From positions 197,570-261,569 of the forward strand of contig NZ_BBZI01000011.1 of NCBI RefSeq assembly GCF_008974245.1: DNA of 64,000 nucleotides, read 5' to 3'. The stretch comes from Streptomyces abyssomicinicus. Its GTDB lineage: Bacteria; Actinomycetota; Actinomycetes; Streptomycetales; Streptomycetaceae. The first letter of the stretch is position 1. Every line of letters begins with the position of its first letter. The notes under the pieces are model-generated. The model was not told the origin of the DNA, searched no databases, and was given only the letters and a program-made list of their open reading frames with translations. The translations under genes and the position numbers were made by a program. Positions 8,505-18,069 of this stretch are shown here, piece by piece.

Positions 8505-9683
8505 TCAGCCCGCCGCGCGGGCGATCGCCTTCGCCAGCCGCTCGGCGTCCCGGGCCAGTTCGCGCAGGGTGCCGCTGATGGGGGTGGTGAAGCCGGTGAA
8601 GAAGAGGCCGGGGGCGTCCTGCGGCGCGCGTGGGCCGTGGACGGTGGGCAGGCCCCGGTCGTCGAGGACGCCGAGGTGGCCCACCAGGCCCTCCAGGCCG
8701 CGGACGTAGCCGGTGGCCGCGACGACCGCATCGGGGGTGATCCGGGAGCCGTCGGCCAGCAGGACCTCCGCGCCGTCGAAGCCGTCCACCGCGGCGACCA
8801 CCTCCACCCGGCCCCGGCGCACCGCGTCGATCAGGCCGACGTCCTGCACCGGGATCGCGCCCTCGCGCACCCGCGAGTACAGACCGGTGTCCGGCCTCGG
8901 CAGCCCCTGCGCCGACAGGTCGGGCACGCTGATCCTGGCCATGGTGCGGGCCAGCCGGTCGACCAGCCGCACCGGCAGCCGGCGGACCAGGATCGCGGTG
9001 TTCTGCGCCGGCCACCCCGCGGTGGAGCGGCGCACGATGTGCGGCACCGTCCGCACCGCCAGCCGGACCCGCGCCGCTCCGCGCTCCACCAGGTCGACGG
9101 CGAGTTCCGCCCCGGTGTTGCCGACGCCGACGACCAGCACGTCACGTCCGGCGAAGGCGGTGCCGGAGCGGTAGGCGGAGGCGTGCAGGAACTCGCCCGT
9201 GAAGCCGTCGAGGCCGGGCCAGCCGGGCGTGCGCGGGGTGTGGTTGTAGCCGGTGGCCACCACGACGGCGCTGCCGGTGAGCCGCCGCCCTCCGGTCGCG
9301 TGCAGCACCCAGGCGCCGTCGGCCCCGTCACCGGCCCGCTCCAGCCGGGAGACCTCGACGCCGGTGACGACCTCCAGCCCGTGGTGCTCCGCGTACCTCT
9401 CCAGGTAGCGCACCATGTCGTCGCGGGCCGGCCACCGGCCGAAGGAACGCGGCATCGGCAGCCCGGGCAGCGAGGACCGCCTGCGGGTGGTGTGCAGGTG
9501 CAGCCGGTCGTAGTGGCGGCGCCAGGAGTCGCCCACCCGGGACGACTTCTCCAGCACGACGGCGCGGATCCCCCGCGCCCGCAGTGCCTGCGCCGCGGCC
9601 AGTCCTCCGGGCCCGCCGCCGACGACGTACACGGGGTGCCGGGCGTGGGACGGGGAGTCCTGAGGAATGTGCTTTTCGAGCAT
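8505..9683 (-). CDS. Flavin-containing monooxygenase / NAD(P)-binding oxidoreductase
   Basis: The protein has 392 residues. An N-terminal FAD-binding Rossmann motif (VYVVGGGPGGLAAAQALRARG) and a second NADPH-binding motif (VLVVGVGNTGAELAVDL) are present. Between them is the class B monooxygenase fingerprint FTGEFLHASAY (FxGxxxHxxxY). A late motif DAVVAATGY is also typical. It probably oxygenates a small lipophilic or nitrogen/sulfur substrate, which is not identifiable. It is convergent with the MFS gene (18 bases between stops). The ATG at 9683 is in an unusually A+T-rich stretch, consistent with a promoter just upstream. Confidence 0.88.
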   Translation of the reverse strand: MLEKHIPQDSPSHARHPVYVVGGGPGGLAAAQALRARGIRAVVLEKSSRVGDSWRRHYDRLHLHTTRRRSSLPGLPMPRSFGRWPARDDMVRYLERYAEHHGLEVVTGVEVSRLERAGDGADGAWVLHATGGRRLTGSAVVVATGYNHTPRTPGWPGLDGFTGEFLHASAYRSGTAFAGRDVLVVGVGNTGAELAVDLVERGAARVRLAVRTVPHIVRRSTAGWPAQNTAILVRRLPVRLVDRLARTMARISVPDLSAQGLPRPDTGLYSRVREGAIPVQDVGLIDAVRRGRVEVVAAVDGFDGAEVLLADGSRITPDAVVAATGYVRGLEGLVGHLGVLDDRGLPTVHGPRAPQDAPGLFFTGFTTPISGTLRELARDAERLAKAIARAAG

Positions 9684-9933
9684 GATGCCGAGATTTTATT
9701 CGGGAAATCACTTGATGGGTCTCGGTCAAGACCGGAATTGATTCCGAATCGGTCACGCTCAGGGGTGAATTGTGGACGGGCGGAGTCTCACGCGAGGCGC
9801 GGGTGGTGGAAATCGGCCGGAACGCGGCACCGGCCGCGCGGCGGTCCGGATGACAGGACGCGGGCCCGCGGGGAAACCCGCCGTGATCCCGCGGGGAAAC
9901 CCGGGGAAGCCCGGGGAAAGGGGTGCCGGCGGG

Positions 9934-10584
9934 TTACCTGGTCGGCCTCTTTCCGGTGACGCCGAGGTGGACGAGATGGGCCAGGCTCGGGCGCAGCTCG
10001 GCGGCCTTGTAGCCCCAGCCCGTGTGGCCGCCCTTCTGGTGCGAGGCGGCCGCGGAGAGCATGGCGACCAGCGAGGCGGCGGTGGCGGCCGGGCTCACGT
10101 CCTGGTCGACCTTGCCCTTGGAGCGCAGCCCGCCGATGGCCTCCGTCAACCCCTTGTGGACGGTGCCCAGGATGCGCAGCCGGAGCTTGGCGAACCGTTT
10201 GTCCCCTTCCGCGGCGGCCAGGTCGACGACCCGCAGGATCGCGTCGTTGGCCCGCCAGAAGTCCATGAACCCGTCGACCAGTTCCTGCGCCGTCTGCCAT
10301 CCCGCCCGGCCCGTCCAGGACCGGCCCTCCAGCAGGCCGCCCAGCCCCGCGCCGCCCGCCGCCAGGTCCTCGGCGATCTCCAGGACGGCGCTCTCGACGT
10401 CCGGGAAGTACTGGTAGAAGGTCGCCGGGGATGTGCCGGCCCTACGGGCGACGTCGATCACCTTCACGTCGCGGTAAGGGGCGGAACCGAGCATTTCTCC
10501 GAGGCAGTCCAGCAGCTTCTGCCGCGTCGCCTGCCCTCGCCGACCAGCCACGCGGCCGTCGACCGTGCGTACGTGTCCTGTCAT
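9934..10584 (-). CDS. TetR-family transcriptional regulator
   Basis: The protein has 216 residues. The N-terminal helix-turn-helix (ATRQKLLDCLGEMLGSAPYRDVKVIDVARRAGTSPATFYQYFPDVESAV) covers residues 19-65. The C-terminal ligand domain is helical with no recognisable pocket. It is divergent from kbpA, with 100 bases between the starts, in the position I recall for SCO4421 beside kbpA-afsK in S. coelicolor. It could regulate the kinase pair or itself. This is inferred from layout only. Confidence 0.88.
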   Translation of the reverse strand: MTGHVRTVDGRVAGRRGQATRQKLLDCLGEMLGSAPYRDVKVIDVARRAGTSPATFYQYFPDVESAVLEIAEDLAAGGAGLGGLLEGRSWTGRAGWQTAQELVDGFMDFWRANDAILRVVDLAAAEGDKRFAKLRLRILGTVHKGLTEAIGGLRSKGKVDQDVSPAATAASLVAMLSAAASHQKGGHTGWGYKAAELRPSLAHLVHLGVTGKRPTR

Positions 10585-10684
10585 GTCGTCAGCTTATCGA
10601 CGGGGGATTCGCGCGCTATTCGGCAGACTGCAAATGGGGTGCGGGTGCACTGCGTGACCGTTCCCGTGCCGCTAACTTGGCGCT

Positions 10685-11428
10685 ATGGCCGAAAATGGGG
10701 CATCCGTGAATACGGAGGGCGGCGAAGCCGCCGAGGGCGTTCCCTGCTGGGTGGACGCCTCGCTTCCCGACGTGGAGGCGGGCAAGCGTTTCTACGGGGA
10801 ACTGTTCGGGTGGAGTTTCGACGCGGTGGGGCCGCGAGGGGTGGCGGGGGGACCTCGCGGCGCGGCGTGGGCGCACCGCGAGGGCGACCCGGTGGCCGCC
10901 CTGCTGCCCAAACGGGACGGGCGGATGCCGACGGTGTGGACGGTGTACCTGGCCACCCGGGACGCGACGGTGCTGACCCGGCGGATCCCCGAGGAGGGCG
11001 GACAGGTGATCGCCGCGCCGACGCCGCTGGGCGGGCTCGGGCGGCAGGCGCTGGCGGTGGGGCCGGAGGGCGCGGTGTTCGGCCTGTGGGAGCCGGCCCT
11101 GCACGGCGGTTTCGGAGAGCGGCGCCCGGCCAGCGGCGGCTTCGCCCGTGCGGTCCTCCACACCCGGGACCCGGAGGCCGCCCGGCCGTTCTGGGACGGG
11201 CTGTTCGGCGGGCCCCGGATCGCGATCGCCCCCCTGGCGGGCGTTTTTCCGGAAGTCATGCCGTCGCACTTCCTGGTGCATTTCTCGGTTAGTGACCTGG
11301 AGAGCGCGCTCGGCGCCGTGTACCGCCTGGGCGGCCGGGTGCAGGCGCAGCCGTTCCAGACCGACCGGGGCCCGGTCGCGGTGGTGACGGACAACCAGAA
11401 CGCGTCGTTCGCCCTGCTGGAGAGCTGA
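10685..11428 (+). CDS. kbpA: KbpA, AfsK-binding inhibitor (two VOC/glyoxalase-like domains)
   Basis: The protein has 247 residues with two consecutive VOC (glyoxalase/bleomycin-resistance) folds. The first runs at residues 12-120 (VPCWVDASLPDVEAGKRFYGELFGW). The second runs at 135-245 (GGFARAVLHTRDPEAARPFWDGLFG). In S. coelicolor the gene directly upstream of afsK encodes KbpA (252 residues), which binds unphosphorylated AfsK and inhibits its autophosphorylation. Position, orientation, length and fold all agree here. Conserved VOC metal ligands are not obvious, consistent with a binding rather than a catalytic role. A 240-base gap separates it from afsK. Confidence 0.82.
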   Translation: MAENGASVNTEGGEAAEGVPCWVDASLPDVEAGKRFYGELFGWSFDAVGPRGVAGGPRGAAWAHREGDPVAALLPKRDGRMPTVWTVYLATRDATVLTRRIPEEGGQVIAAPTPLGGLGRQALAVGPEGAVFGLWEPALHGGFGERRPASGGFARAVLHTRDPEAARPFWDGLFGGPRIAIAPLAGVFPEVMPSHFLVHFSVSDLESALGAVYRLGGRVQAQPFQTDRGPVAVVTDNQNASFALLES

Positions 11429-11668
11429 CGGGCCGCCGCGGGGACGGGGCGGCCGGGGCGCGGAGCGGCCTGCCGGGGTCTGGACCCGGGCCGCCGCGCG
11501 CGGTACCCAGGGTGCGGGCGGCGTCCGGTTCGCCCCCGGGTTCGCGCGGCACCGCTCGGGCAGGGAAGAATCGGGGTGCGTGCCGCCACGGCGGTGCGGT
11601 GGTGAGACGCTGCACGGGGTCGCGTACACACGAAGGCGACGCGGCTCTCACGGGGAGGTGGCAGGCAA

Positions 11669-14062
11669 GTGGTGGATCAGCTGACACAGACCGATCCGCG
11701 CCGGATCGGTCCGTTCGAGGTGCTCGGACGGCTGGGAGCCGGAGGCATGGGCCTGGTCTATCTCGCGCGCTCGGCCTCCGGGCGGCGGCGGGTGGCGATC
11801 AAGACCGTGCGGACGGAGCTCGCCGAGGACCAGCTGTTCCGCGTCCGCTTCACGCGTGAGGTGGAGGCGGCCCGCGCCGTCTCCGGCTTCTACACGGCCG
11901 CCGTGGTCGACGCCGACCCGCGGGCCGCGGTGCCCTGGCTGGCGACCGCCTACGTGCCCGCGCCGTCGCTCGAGGAGATAGTGAACGAGTGCGGCCCGCT
12001 GCCCGTGCAGGCGGTCCGCTGGCTGGCCGCGGGCGTCGCCGAGGCGCTGCAGTCGATCCACGGCGCGGGCCTGGTGCACCGCGACCTCAAGCCGTCCAAC
12101 GTCCTGGTGGTCGAGGACGGCCCGCGGGTGATCGACTTCGGCATCGCCTCCGGTGTCTCCTCGACCCGGCTGACCATGACCAACGTCGCGGTCGGCACGC
12201 CCGCCTACATGTCCCCGGAGCAGGCCAAGGACTCCCGCAGCGTCACCGGGGCCAGCGACGTCTTCTCACTGGGCTCCACCCTGGTCTTCGCGGCCACCGG
12301 GCACCCGCCGTTCCACGGCGCCAACCCGGTGGAGACGGTCTTCATGCTGCTGCGTGAGGAACCGGACCTGGAGGGGCTGCCGGACGAGCTGCGGCCGCTG
12401 ATCGACGCCTGCATGAAGATGGACGCCTCGGCCCGCCCCAGCCCGGCGGATCTCCAGGCCCAGCTCGCCCCGCACCTGTTCGGCGCGGGCTCCGACGACA
12501 GCGGCACCGCCTCGGCGTGGCTGCCGGAGCGGGCCGTCCACCTCATCGAGCAGCGCCGCAACGGCGGCCGCACCATCATGGGCCCCGCCCCGGTGCCGCC
12601 GCGTCCGCCGCACGACCCGCCCCCGCCCCCACCCCCGCCTCCGGTGCCGCCGCAGCACGACCCCGGACCGGGCCACGGCGGGCTCGCCCCGCACCCCTCG
12701 CTGCCCTCCGCGCCGCCCGACCCCGCACCGGTGCTGCTGCCGGGCGCCCGGGTGCCGATCGGGCCCGGCCCGCGCGTCGCCGAGGTGCGCTCCGCGGCCG
12801 CCGCGCGCCCGCCGCTGGCGGAGTCGGGGCTCGCGGCCTCCTGGGCGCGGCCCCAGCACGGCGCCGCGCCGGTGCCGCAGCAGCAGGCCGGGCAGCCGGG
12901 GCCGGCCGGCGAGGAGCAGCCGGACGGCCGGGGCGGCTGGCGGCCGTGGCGCTTCCGGATGTCCAACGACGTCTGGGGAACTCCCGAGGTCGCCGACGAC
13001 CTGGTCTACGTCACCTCCTTCGAGGTGCACGCGCTGGACGTGCAGACCGGCCGGCGCCGCTTCAAGACCCGTGACGTCGCCTGGTCGATGAAGGTCTCCG
13101 ACCGGCGGATCCACGCGTCGGACGGACCCACCCTGTTCGCGCTCGACGCCCGCGACGGCTCCGACCTGTGGCGGCTGTCCGCCGACGCCTGGGTGTACTC
13201 GCTCCAGGCCGACCGCGGCCACGTGCTCACCGGCACGCGCGGCGGCGGGGTACAGGCGTGGGAGGCGTCCACCGGCCGTCGGCTGTGGCAACTGAGCGGC
13301 GCGCAGACCGATTTCGAGACCCCGGAGGCCGGACCGGCGCTTTACGACGGCACCGCGTTCGTCTGGCAGGACGCCCGGCTGCGGGCGCTGGACGTGCGCA
13401 CGGGCGAGGAGCGGTGGTCGTACCCGATCGGCGACGCGGCCTCCTGCGGGGGCGTCCCGGTGCGGCTGAGCCACGCCTCCGACGGGTGCGTGTATGTGTC
13501 CGCCGGCACGCGCGTGCTGGCGATCAATGTGGCGAGCGGCCATGTGCACTGGCACTTCGAGGCGCCGGCGGTCTTCCTGAGCCCGCCCGCGTACGTGCCG
13601 GGGGCCGCCGTCACGGGCGGCGGCGTGTACCTCGCCGACTACCTCGGCACGGTGTACGCGCTCGACGCGGCGGACGGCCGGGACCGGTGGCGGATCGCCA
13701 CGGAGGCGCGGTCCTCCGTCGAACCGGTGCTGGTCGCGGCGGGACACATCCACGTCGCCAGCGGCAAGGGGCTGTACACGCTGGACGCGGTCACCGGCAC
13801 GCCCAAGTGGCGGTTCCAGGCGGGCGGCGACATCGTGGGCGCGCCGGCGGTGGCCGAGGGGCGGATCCACTTCGGCTCCACCGACCACCTGCTCTACACG
13901 CTCAAGGCCGACGACGGCCGGCTGCGGTGGAAGCTGGCCACGGGTGGGGAGATCACCGGGTCGCCGGTGGTGCGGGGCGGGGTGGTGTACGCGTGCAGCA
14001 AGGACCGCTGCGTGTACGCCCTCGACGCGGAGAAGGGCACCGGCACCGCCCGCCCCGCCTGA
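11669..14062 (+). CDS. afsK: AfsK serine/threonine protein kinase with PQQ beta-propeller
   Basis: The protein has 797 residues. A Hanks-type kinase covers residues 15-275: glycine loop LGAGGMG, K45, catalytic HRDLKPSN (D139), DFG at 156-158. The activation loop TRLTMTNVAVGTPAYMSPEQ includes T169, which should match the autophosphorylated T168 of S. coelicolor AfsK, shifted by one extra arginine near residue 41. A Pro-rich linker at about 290-430 leads to a C-terminal beta-propeller of PQQ-type repeats (DVQTGRRRF, DARDGSDLW, DVRTGEERW, DAADGRDRW, DAVTGTPKW). AfsK phosphorylates AfsR and affects antibiotic production and hyphal branching. The start may be GTG 11669 or the next GTG at 11672. 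I see no membrane helix. Confidence 0.95.
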   Translation: MVDQLTQTDPRRIGPFEVLGRLGAGGMGLVYLARSASGRRRVAIKTVRTELAEDQLFRVRFTREVEAARAVSGFYTAAVVDADPRAAVPWLATAYVPAPSLEEIVNECGPLPVQAVRWLAAGVAEALQSIHGAGLVHRDLKPSNVLVVEDGPRVIDFGIASGVSSTRLTMTNVAVGTPAYMSPEQAKDSRSVTGASDVFSLGSTLVFAATGHPPFHGANPVETVFMLLREEPDLEGLPDELRPLIDACMKMDASARPSPADLQAQLAPHLFGAGSDDSGTASAWLPERAVHLIEQRRNGGRTIMGPAPVPPRPPHDPPPPPPPPPVPPQHDPGPGHGGLAPHPSLPSAPPDPAPVLLPGARVPIGPGPRVAEVRSAAAARPPLAESGLAASWARPQHGAAPVPQQQAGQPGPAGEEQPDGRGGWRPWRFRMSNDVWGTPEVADDLVYVTSFEVHALDVQTGRRRFKTRDVAWSMKVSDRRIHASDGPTLFALDARDGSDLWRLSADAWVYSLQADRGHVLTGTRGGGVQAWEASTGRRLWQLSGAQTDFETPEAGPALYDGTAFVWQDARLRALDVRTGEERWSYPIGDAASCGGVPVRLSHASDGCVYVSAGTRVLAINVASGHVHWHFEAPAVFLSPPAYVPGAAVTGGGVYLADYLGTVYALDAADGRDRWRIATEARSSVEPVLVAAGHIHVASGKGLYTLDAVTGTPKWRFQAGGDIVGAPAVAEGRIHFGSTDHLLYTLKADDGRLRWKLATGGEITGSPVVRGGVVYACSKDRCVYALDAEKGTGTARPA

Positions 14063-14067
14063 GCGGC

Positions 14068-14110
14068 CCACAGCCCCCGTGGGGCCCCGCCCACGGCCCC
14101 CGTGGGGCCG
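14068..14110 (+). terminator. Duplicated hairpin after afsK
   Basis: Two near-identical 19-base copies (14068-14086 and 14091-14109) each contain GGCCCC or GCCCCC facing GGGGCC around a CGT loop. They sit just downstream of the afsK stop and could form one or two stem-loops, so a transcription terminator is likely. No U-tract follows, as is usual in Streptomyces. Confidence 0.45.
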
Positions 14111-14449
14111 CCCGCCGCCGCGCGGTCGGCCCAGCGCTGCCGTTCCCGCGGGCGGCGGGGCCGGCCAGGGGCGATGGGGCTGGGCGGGCGTAGGACAGGC
14201 CCCCTGTGGCGCGCATCACGGCACCCTCGTGTCACGCACGGGCGCGCGCGGCTTCCACGATCGGGCGGCGCGACGACGTGCGGGTGACGCCGGTGGACGC
14301 GCAGGACCGGTTCGCCGGGCGGCCGCGGCCGCACATGACGGCGACCGGGCAGCAGCCCACCCGAGCCGGGCATCCCGGACCTTGTCACGCGGTGACGGCG
14401 CGGCCCGCCGCGGGGCCGGGGGCCCGGGAGCGGCCGGCCCGGGGTGGGG
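14111..14449. other. Gene-free stretch between afsK and the convergent gene
   Basis: I find no ORF with convincing protein character, no repeat beyond the afsK hairpins, and in particular nothing like the small Thr/Ala-rich AfsS protein. It appears to be plain intergenic sequence. Confidence 0.5.
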
Positions 14450-15037
14450 TCAGGGGACGACGACGACCGGGGTGCCGGTGGAGGCGAACTCCCACAGGGC
14501 CGTGCCGTCCTCGACCGGCATGCGGACGCCCGCCGTCTGCTTGCCGCCGGCCGGCGCGGGGGACGCCCCGTCCTCCGCGTGGGAGAAGGCGAAGTTCACC
14601 CCGCCGGAGAAGGCGAAGTACACGACGTGCTCGATCGCCACCCCGTCGGACCCGGTGGTCGCCGCGGTCCGGGTGCCCGCCTCGTACTCACCCGGCTCCG
14701 GGTCCATCGTGCCGGGCCACACCGTGAAGCTGCGCAGCGCCTTGTCGCCGGCGTCGACCAGCCACACCCGGTCCGCCTCCAGCGCGTACACGAGCCGCCG
14801 GCCCGTGCCGGAGTCCCGCGGCACCGATGCCGCCGAGGGAGCGTCCTCGCCCTCCGCCGGGAGGGACTTCCGCGGCCGCGGCGCGTCCGAGGCGGAGGCC
14901 GCCGGGCGGTCGTCCAGGGCGGCGGGCCTGGGCCCCGAGCCGGCCTGCACGGCCAGCCCGATGACCACCACGATCGCCGCGCTGGTCAGCCCGGTCACCC
15001 AGGCCCAGGTGGGAAGCCCTCGAGCAGCCACGTGCAC
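14450..15037 (-). CDS. Single-pass membrane-anchored hypothetical protein
   Basis: The protein has about 195 residues. One transmembrane segment near the N-terminus (WVTGLTSAAIVVVIGLAVQAG) is followed by a disordered Ala/Ser/Pro linker. A beta-rich C-terminal domain (RLVYALEADRVWLVD through TGTPVVVV) is probably outside the membrane. The end (FAFSHAEDG, GVRMPVEDGTALWEFASTGTPVVVV) resembles the edge of L,D-transpeptidase (YkuD) folds, but the catalytic cysteine motif is absent, so I do not assign that activity. GTG 15037 is preceded by GAGGAG. The frame is also open upstream to 15097. Confidence 0.65.
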   Translation of the reverse strand: MHVAARGLPTWAWVTGLTSAAIVVVIGLAVQAGSGPRPAALDDRPAASASDAPRPRKSLPAEGEDAPSAASVPRDSGTGRRLVYALEADRVWLVDAGDKALRSFTVWPGTMDPEPGEYEAGTRTAATTGSDGVAIEHVVYFAFSGGVNFAFSHAEDGASPAPAGGKQTAGVRMPVEDGTALWEFASTGTPVVVVP

Positions 15038-15329
15038 GCATCTCCTCAGCGACAGGCCCTGCGGGTGCGGGCCGCGGCGGGAACAGAGTCGGATCATCCT
15101 ACGGTGACCCGCCCGCCCCCTGACCAGGGGCCCGACCCGGCCGGCCCGTCCCCTGCCCCTTCCCCGCTCGACGGGCCCACCGCCCCGCGGCCGGGACGCG
15201 GTGGCGGGACCGTGCGGCCGGGGCCGCGTGGCCGGGACCGTGCGGCGGCACCGTGCGGCCGGGACCGTGTGGCCGCGGCCGCACCGCCGCGGCCGTACCG
15301 CCGCGCCCGCCGCTTCGCGGGGCCCCGGG
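15038..15329. other. Short-repeat GC-rich spacer downstream of fbiC
   Basis: The 290 bases left of the fbiC stop carry repeated GGCCGGGACCGTG-type words around 15215-15290 (GTGGCCGGGACCGTGCGGC and variants). No gene is apparent. It probably contains the fbiC terminator and part of the neighbouring gene's promoter. Confidence 0.45.
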
Positions 15330-17918
15330 TCAGTCGAGGACCGGCAGCAGTTCCGGCAGATGCCCGTCCGAGGCGGCCGCCGCCCGCTGCCGCTCCTCGG
15401 GGACCTCCCCGTAGAGCGTGTTGCGCGGCCGGGAGGGCCGCCCCGCCGCGTCGGCGATCGCCACCAGGTCCGCGACCGACCGGTAGGAGCCGTAGGAGGA
15501 GCCCGCCATCCGGGAGATGGTCTCCTCCATCAGCGTCCCGCCCAGGTCGTTGGCGCCCGACCGCAGCATCTCCGCCGCGCCCTCCGTGCCCAGCTTCACC
15601 CAGCTGGTCTGGATGTTGGGGATGTACGGGTGCAGGAGCAGCCGCGCCATCGCCGTCACCGCCCGGTTGTCCCGCACCGTCGGGCCCGGCCGCGCGATGC
15701 CCGCGAGGTACACCGGCGCGTTGGTGTGCACGAACGGCAGCGTCACGAACTCCGTGAACCCGCCGGTGCGCCGCTGGATGCCGGCCAGCGTCCGCAGGTG
15801 CCCCAGCCAGTGGCGCGGCTGGTCGACGTGGCCGTACATCATCGTGGACGACGACCGGATGCCCAGCTCGTGCGCCGTGCTGATCACCTCGACCCAGGTG
15901 GCCGTGGGCAGCTTGCCCTTGGTCAGCACCCACCGCACCTCGTCGTCGAGGATCTCGGCGGCCGTCCCGGGGATCGTGTCGAGGCCCGCCTCCTTGGCGG
16001 CGGTCAGCCACTCCCGGATCGACATCCCGGTCCGGGTCGCGCCGTTGACGACCTCCATCGGCGAGAAGGCGTGCACGTGCATGCCGGGCACCCGTTCCTT
16101 CACCGCCCGCGCGATGTCGAAGTAGGCGGTGCCCGGCAGGTCGGGGTGGATGCCGCCCTGCATGCAGACCTCCACCGCGCCGACGTCCCACGCCTGCTGG
16201 GCCCGGTCGGCGACCTGCTCCAGCGACAGCGTGTACGCGTCCGCGTCGGTGCGGCGCTGCGCGAACGCGCAGAAACGGCAGCCGGTGTAGCAGACGTTGG
16301 TGAAGTTGATGTTCCGCGTGACGATGTAGGTCACGTCGTCCCCGACCGCCGACCTGCGGACGTCGTCGGCGATCCGGCAGAGCGCGTCCAGCGCCGCGCC
16401 GTCGGCGTGGAAGAGGGCGAGCGCCTCCTCGTCCGTCAGCCGCGTGGGGTCGTCCGCCGCCGTGCGCAGCGCGGCCCGCACGTCACCGTCGATCCGCTCC
16501 GGGACCATGCCGGGCGCGGCGGCCTCCCGCAGCGACTCCCAGTCGCCGTAGACCTCGTCGAAGTCGTCCCGCCGGTCGCCCGTGCGGCCCTCGGAGTCGA
16601 TGGTCCGGTGCAGGTCCGTCCGGCCCGACGGGGTGAACGCCTCGTCCGGCTCCTGCCAGGGACGCCCCTCGACCACCGCGTCCGGCACCGCCAGCCCGGT
16701 CTCCGGATCGGCCAGCGCCCGCACGTGCGGCACCACCCGCGGGTCCAGCCACGGCTCGCCACGGCGCACGAACTCCGGGTACACGCACAGCCGTTCACGC
16801 AGCTCGAAACCGGCCGCCGCGGACCGCCCGGCCAGCTCGTCGATCTGCGGCCAGGGGCGCTCGGGGTTGACGTGGTCGATGGTGACCGGCGAGACGCCGC
16901 CCCAGTCGTCGATGCCGGCCCGGATCAGCCGCTCGTACTCGGCGTCCACCAGGTTCGGCGGGGCCTGGACGCAGGCCGTCGGGCCCATGACCACCCGCGC
17001 CACCGCCACCGCCGCGACCAGCTCGTCCAGCTCCGCGTCCGGCATCCCCCGCATCGCCGTGTCCGGCTTGGCGCGGAAGTTCTGGATGATCAGCTCCTGC
17101 ACCGAGTGGTACGCCCGCGCCACCTTCCGCAGCGCGAACAGCGACTCGGCGCGCTCCTCGTAGGTCTCGCCGATGCCGATCAGGATGCCGCTGGTGAACG
17201 GCACCGAGGAGCGGCCCGCGTCCTCCAGCACCCGCAGCCGCACGGCCGGTTCCTTGTCGGGGGAGCCGTGGTGCGGCCCGCCCGGCTCGGACCACAGCCG
17301 GGTCGCCGTCGTCTCCAGCATCATGCCCATCGACGGGGCGACCGGCTTGAGCCGCTGGAAGTCCGTCCAGCTCAGCACCCCCGGGTTGAGGTGCGGCAGC
17401 AGACCCGTCTCCTCCAGGATCCGGATCGAGATCGCCCGGACGTAGGCGATGGTGTCGTCGTACCCGTGCGCGTCCAGCCACTCCCGGGCCTCGGGCCAGC
17501 GGTCCTCCGGCTTGTCGCCGAGGGTGATCAGGGCCTCCTTACAGCCCATCGCCGCGCCGCGCCGGGCGACGTCCAGCACCTCGTCGGGCGACATGAACAT
17601 CCCGTGGCCGGCCCTGCGCAGCTTGCCGGGCACGGTGACGAAGGTGCAGTAGTGGCACTTGTCCCGGCACAGCCGGGTGAGCGGGATGAACACGCTCCTG
17701 GAGTAGGTGATGACCCCGGGCCGTCCGGCCGCCTCCAGGCCCGCGTCCCGCACCCGGGAGGCGGTGGCGCACAGGTCGTCGAGGTCGGCCCCGCGCGCCT
17801 GCAGCAGCACCGCCGCCTCGGCGACGTCCAGCGTGACCCCGTCCCGGGCGCGCCTGAGGGCGCGGCGCATCGAGTTCTCGGTGGGGCGGCCCGTTCCGGA
17901 GCTGGCGGAAGTCGTCAT
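15330..17918 (-). CDS. fbiC: FbiC, bifunctional FO synthase (CofG-CofH fusion)
   Basis: The protein has 862 residues and is a fusion of two radical-SAM enzymes that joins tyrosine and 5-amino-6-ribitylaminouracil to form FO, the deazaflavin core of coenzyme F420. The CofG half carries CRDKCHYC (C84, C88, C91) binding the first 4Fe-4S cluster. The CofH half carries CYTGCRFC near residue 540. The length matches actinobacterial FbiC. The ATG at 17918 (MTTSASSGTG) is preceded by a G-rich stretch, and upstream extension gives non-conserved sequence. The gene is monocistronic here; other F420 genes are not in the window. Confidence 0.97.
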   Translation of the reverse strand: MTTSASSGTGRPTENSMRRALRRARDGVTLDVAEAAVLLQARGADLDDLCATASRVRDAGLEAAGRPGVITYSRSVFIPLTRLCRDKCHYCTFVTVPGKLRRAGHGMFMSPDEVLDVARRGAAMGCKEALITLGDKPEDRWPEAREWLDAHGYDDTIAYVRAISIRILEETGLLPHLNPGVLSWTDFQRLKPVAPSMGMMLETTATRLWSEPGGPHHGSPDKEPAVRLRVLEDAGRSSVPFTSGILIGIGETYEERAESLFALRKVARAYHSVQELIIQNFRAKPDTAMRGMPDAELDELVAAVAVARVVMGPTACVQAPPNLVDAEYERLIRAGIDDWGGVSPVTIDHVNPERPWPQIDELAGRSAAAGFELRERLCVYPEFVRRGEPWLDPRVVPHVRALADPETGLAVPDAVVEGRPWQEPDEAFTPSGRTDLHRTIDSEGRTGDRRDDFDEVYGDWESLREAAAPGMVPERIDGDVRAALRTAADDPTRLTDEEALALFHADGAALDALCRIADDVRRSAVGDDVTYIVTRNINFTNVCYTGCRFCAFAQRRTDADAYTLSLEQVADRAQQAWDVGAVEVCMQGGIHPDLPGTAYFDIARAVKERVPGMHVHAFSPMEVVNGATRTGMSIREWLTAAKEAGLDTIPGTAAEILDDEVRWVLTKGKLPTATWVEVISTAHELGIRSSSTMMYGHVDQPRHWLGHLRTLAGIQRRTGGFTEFVTLPFVHTNAPVYLAGIARPGPTVRDNRAVTAMARLLLHPYIPNIQTSWVKLGTEGAAEMLRSGANDLGGTLMEETISRMAGSSYGSYRSVADLVAIADAAGRPSRPRNTLYGEVPEERQRAAAASDGHLPELLPVLD

Positions 17919-18069
17919 CCCCCGAGCATACGAGCGGGACGAGCTGGGCAAACAAGGGCGTCCCACTCGGCGGTGGGGGCAGGCGGCGCGGAAATTCGCT
18001 CTCCGGCTGTCGGCGTCCCCTGCTAGGTTCGCGGCCACTTTGCTGAGTACACGTCAGAGGGGGCGGTTC

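Noticed and set aside
14111..14449. Possible afsS gene between afsK and the next gene
   Set aside because: No short Thr/Ala-rich repeat protein with a start and ribosome binding site is present in any frame.
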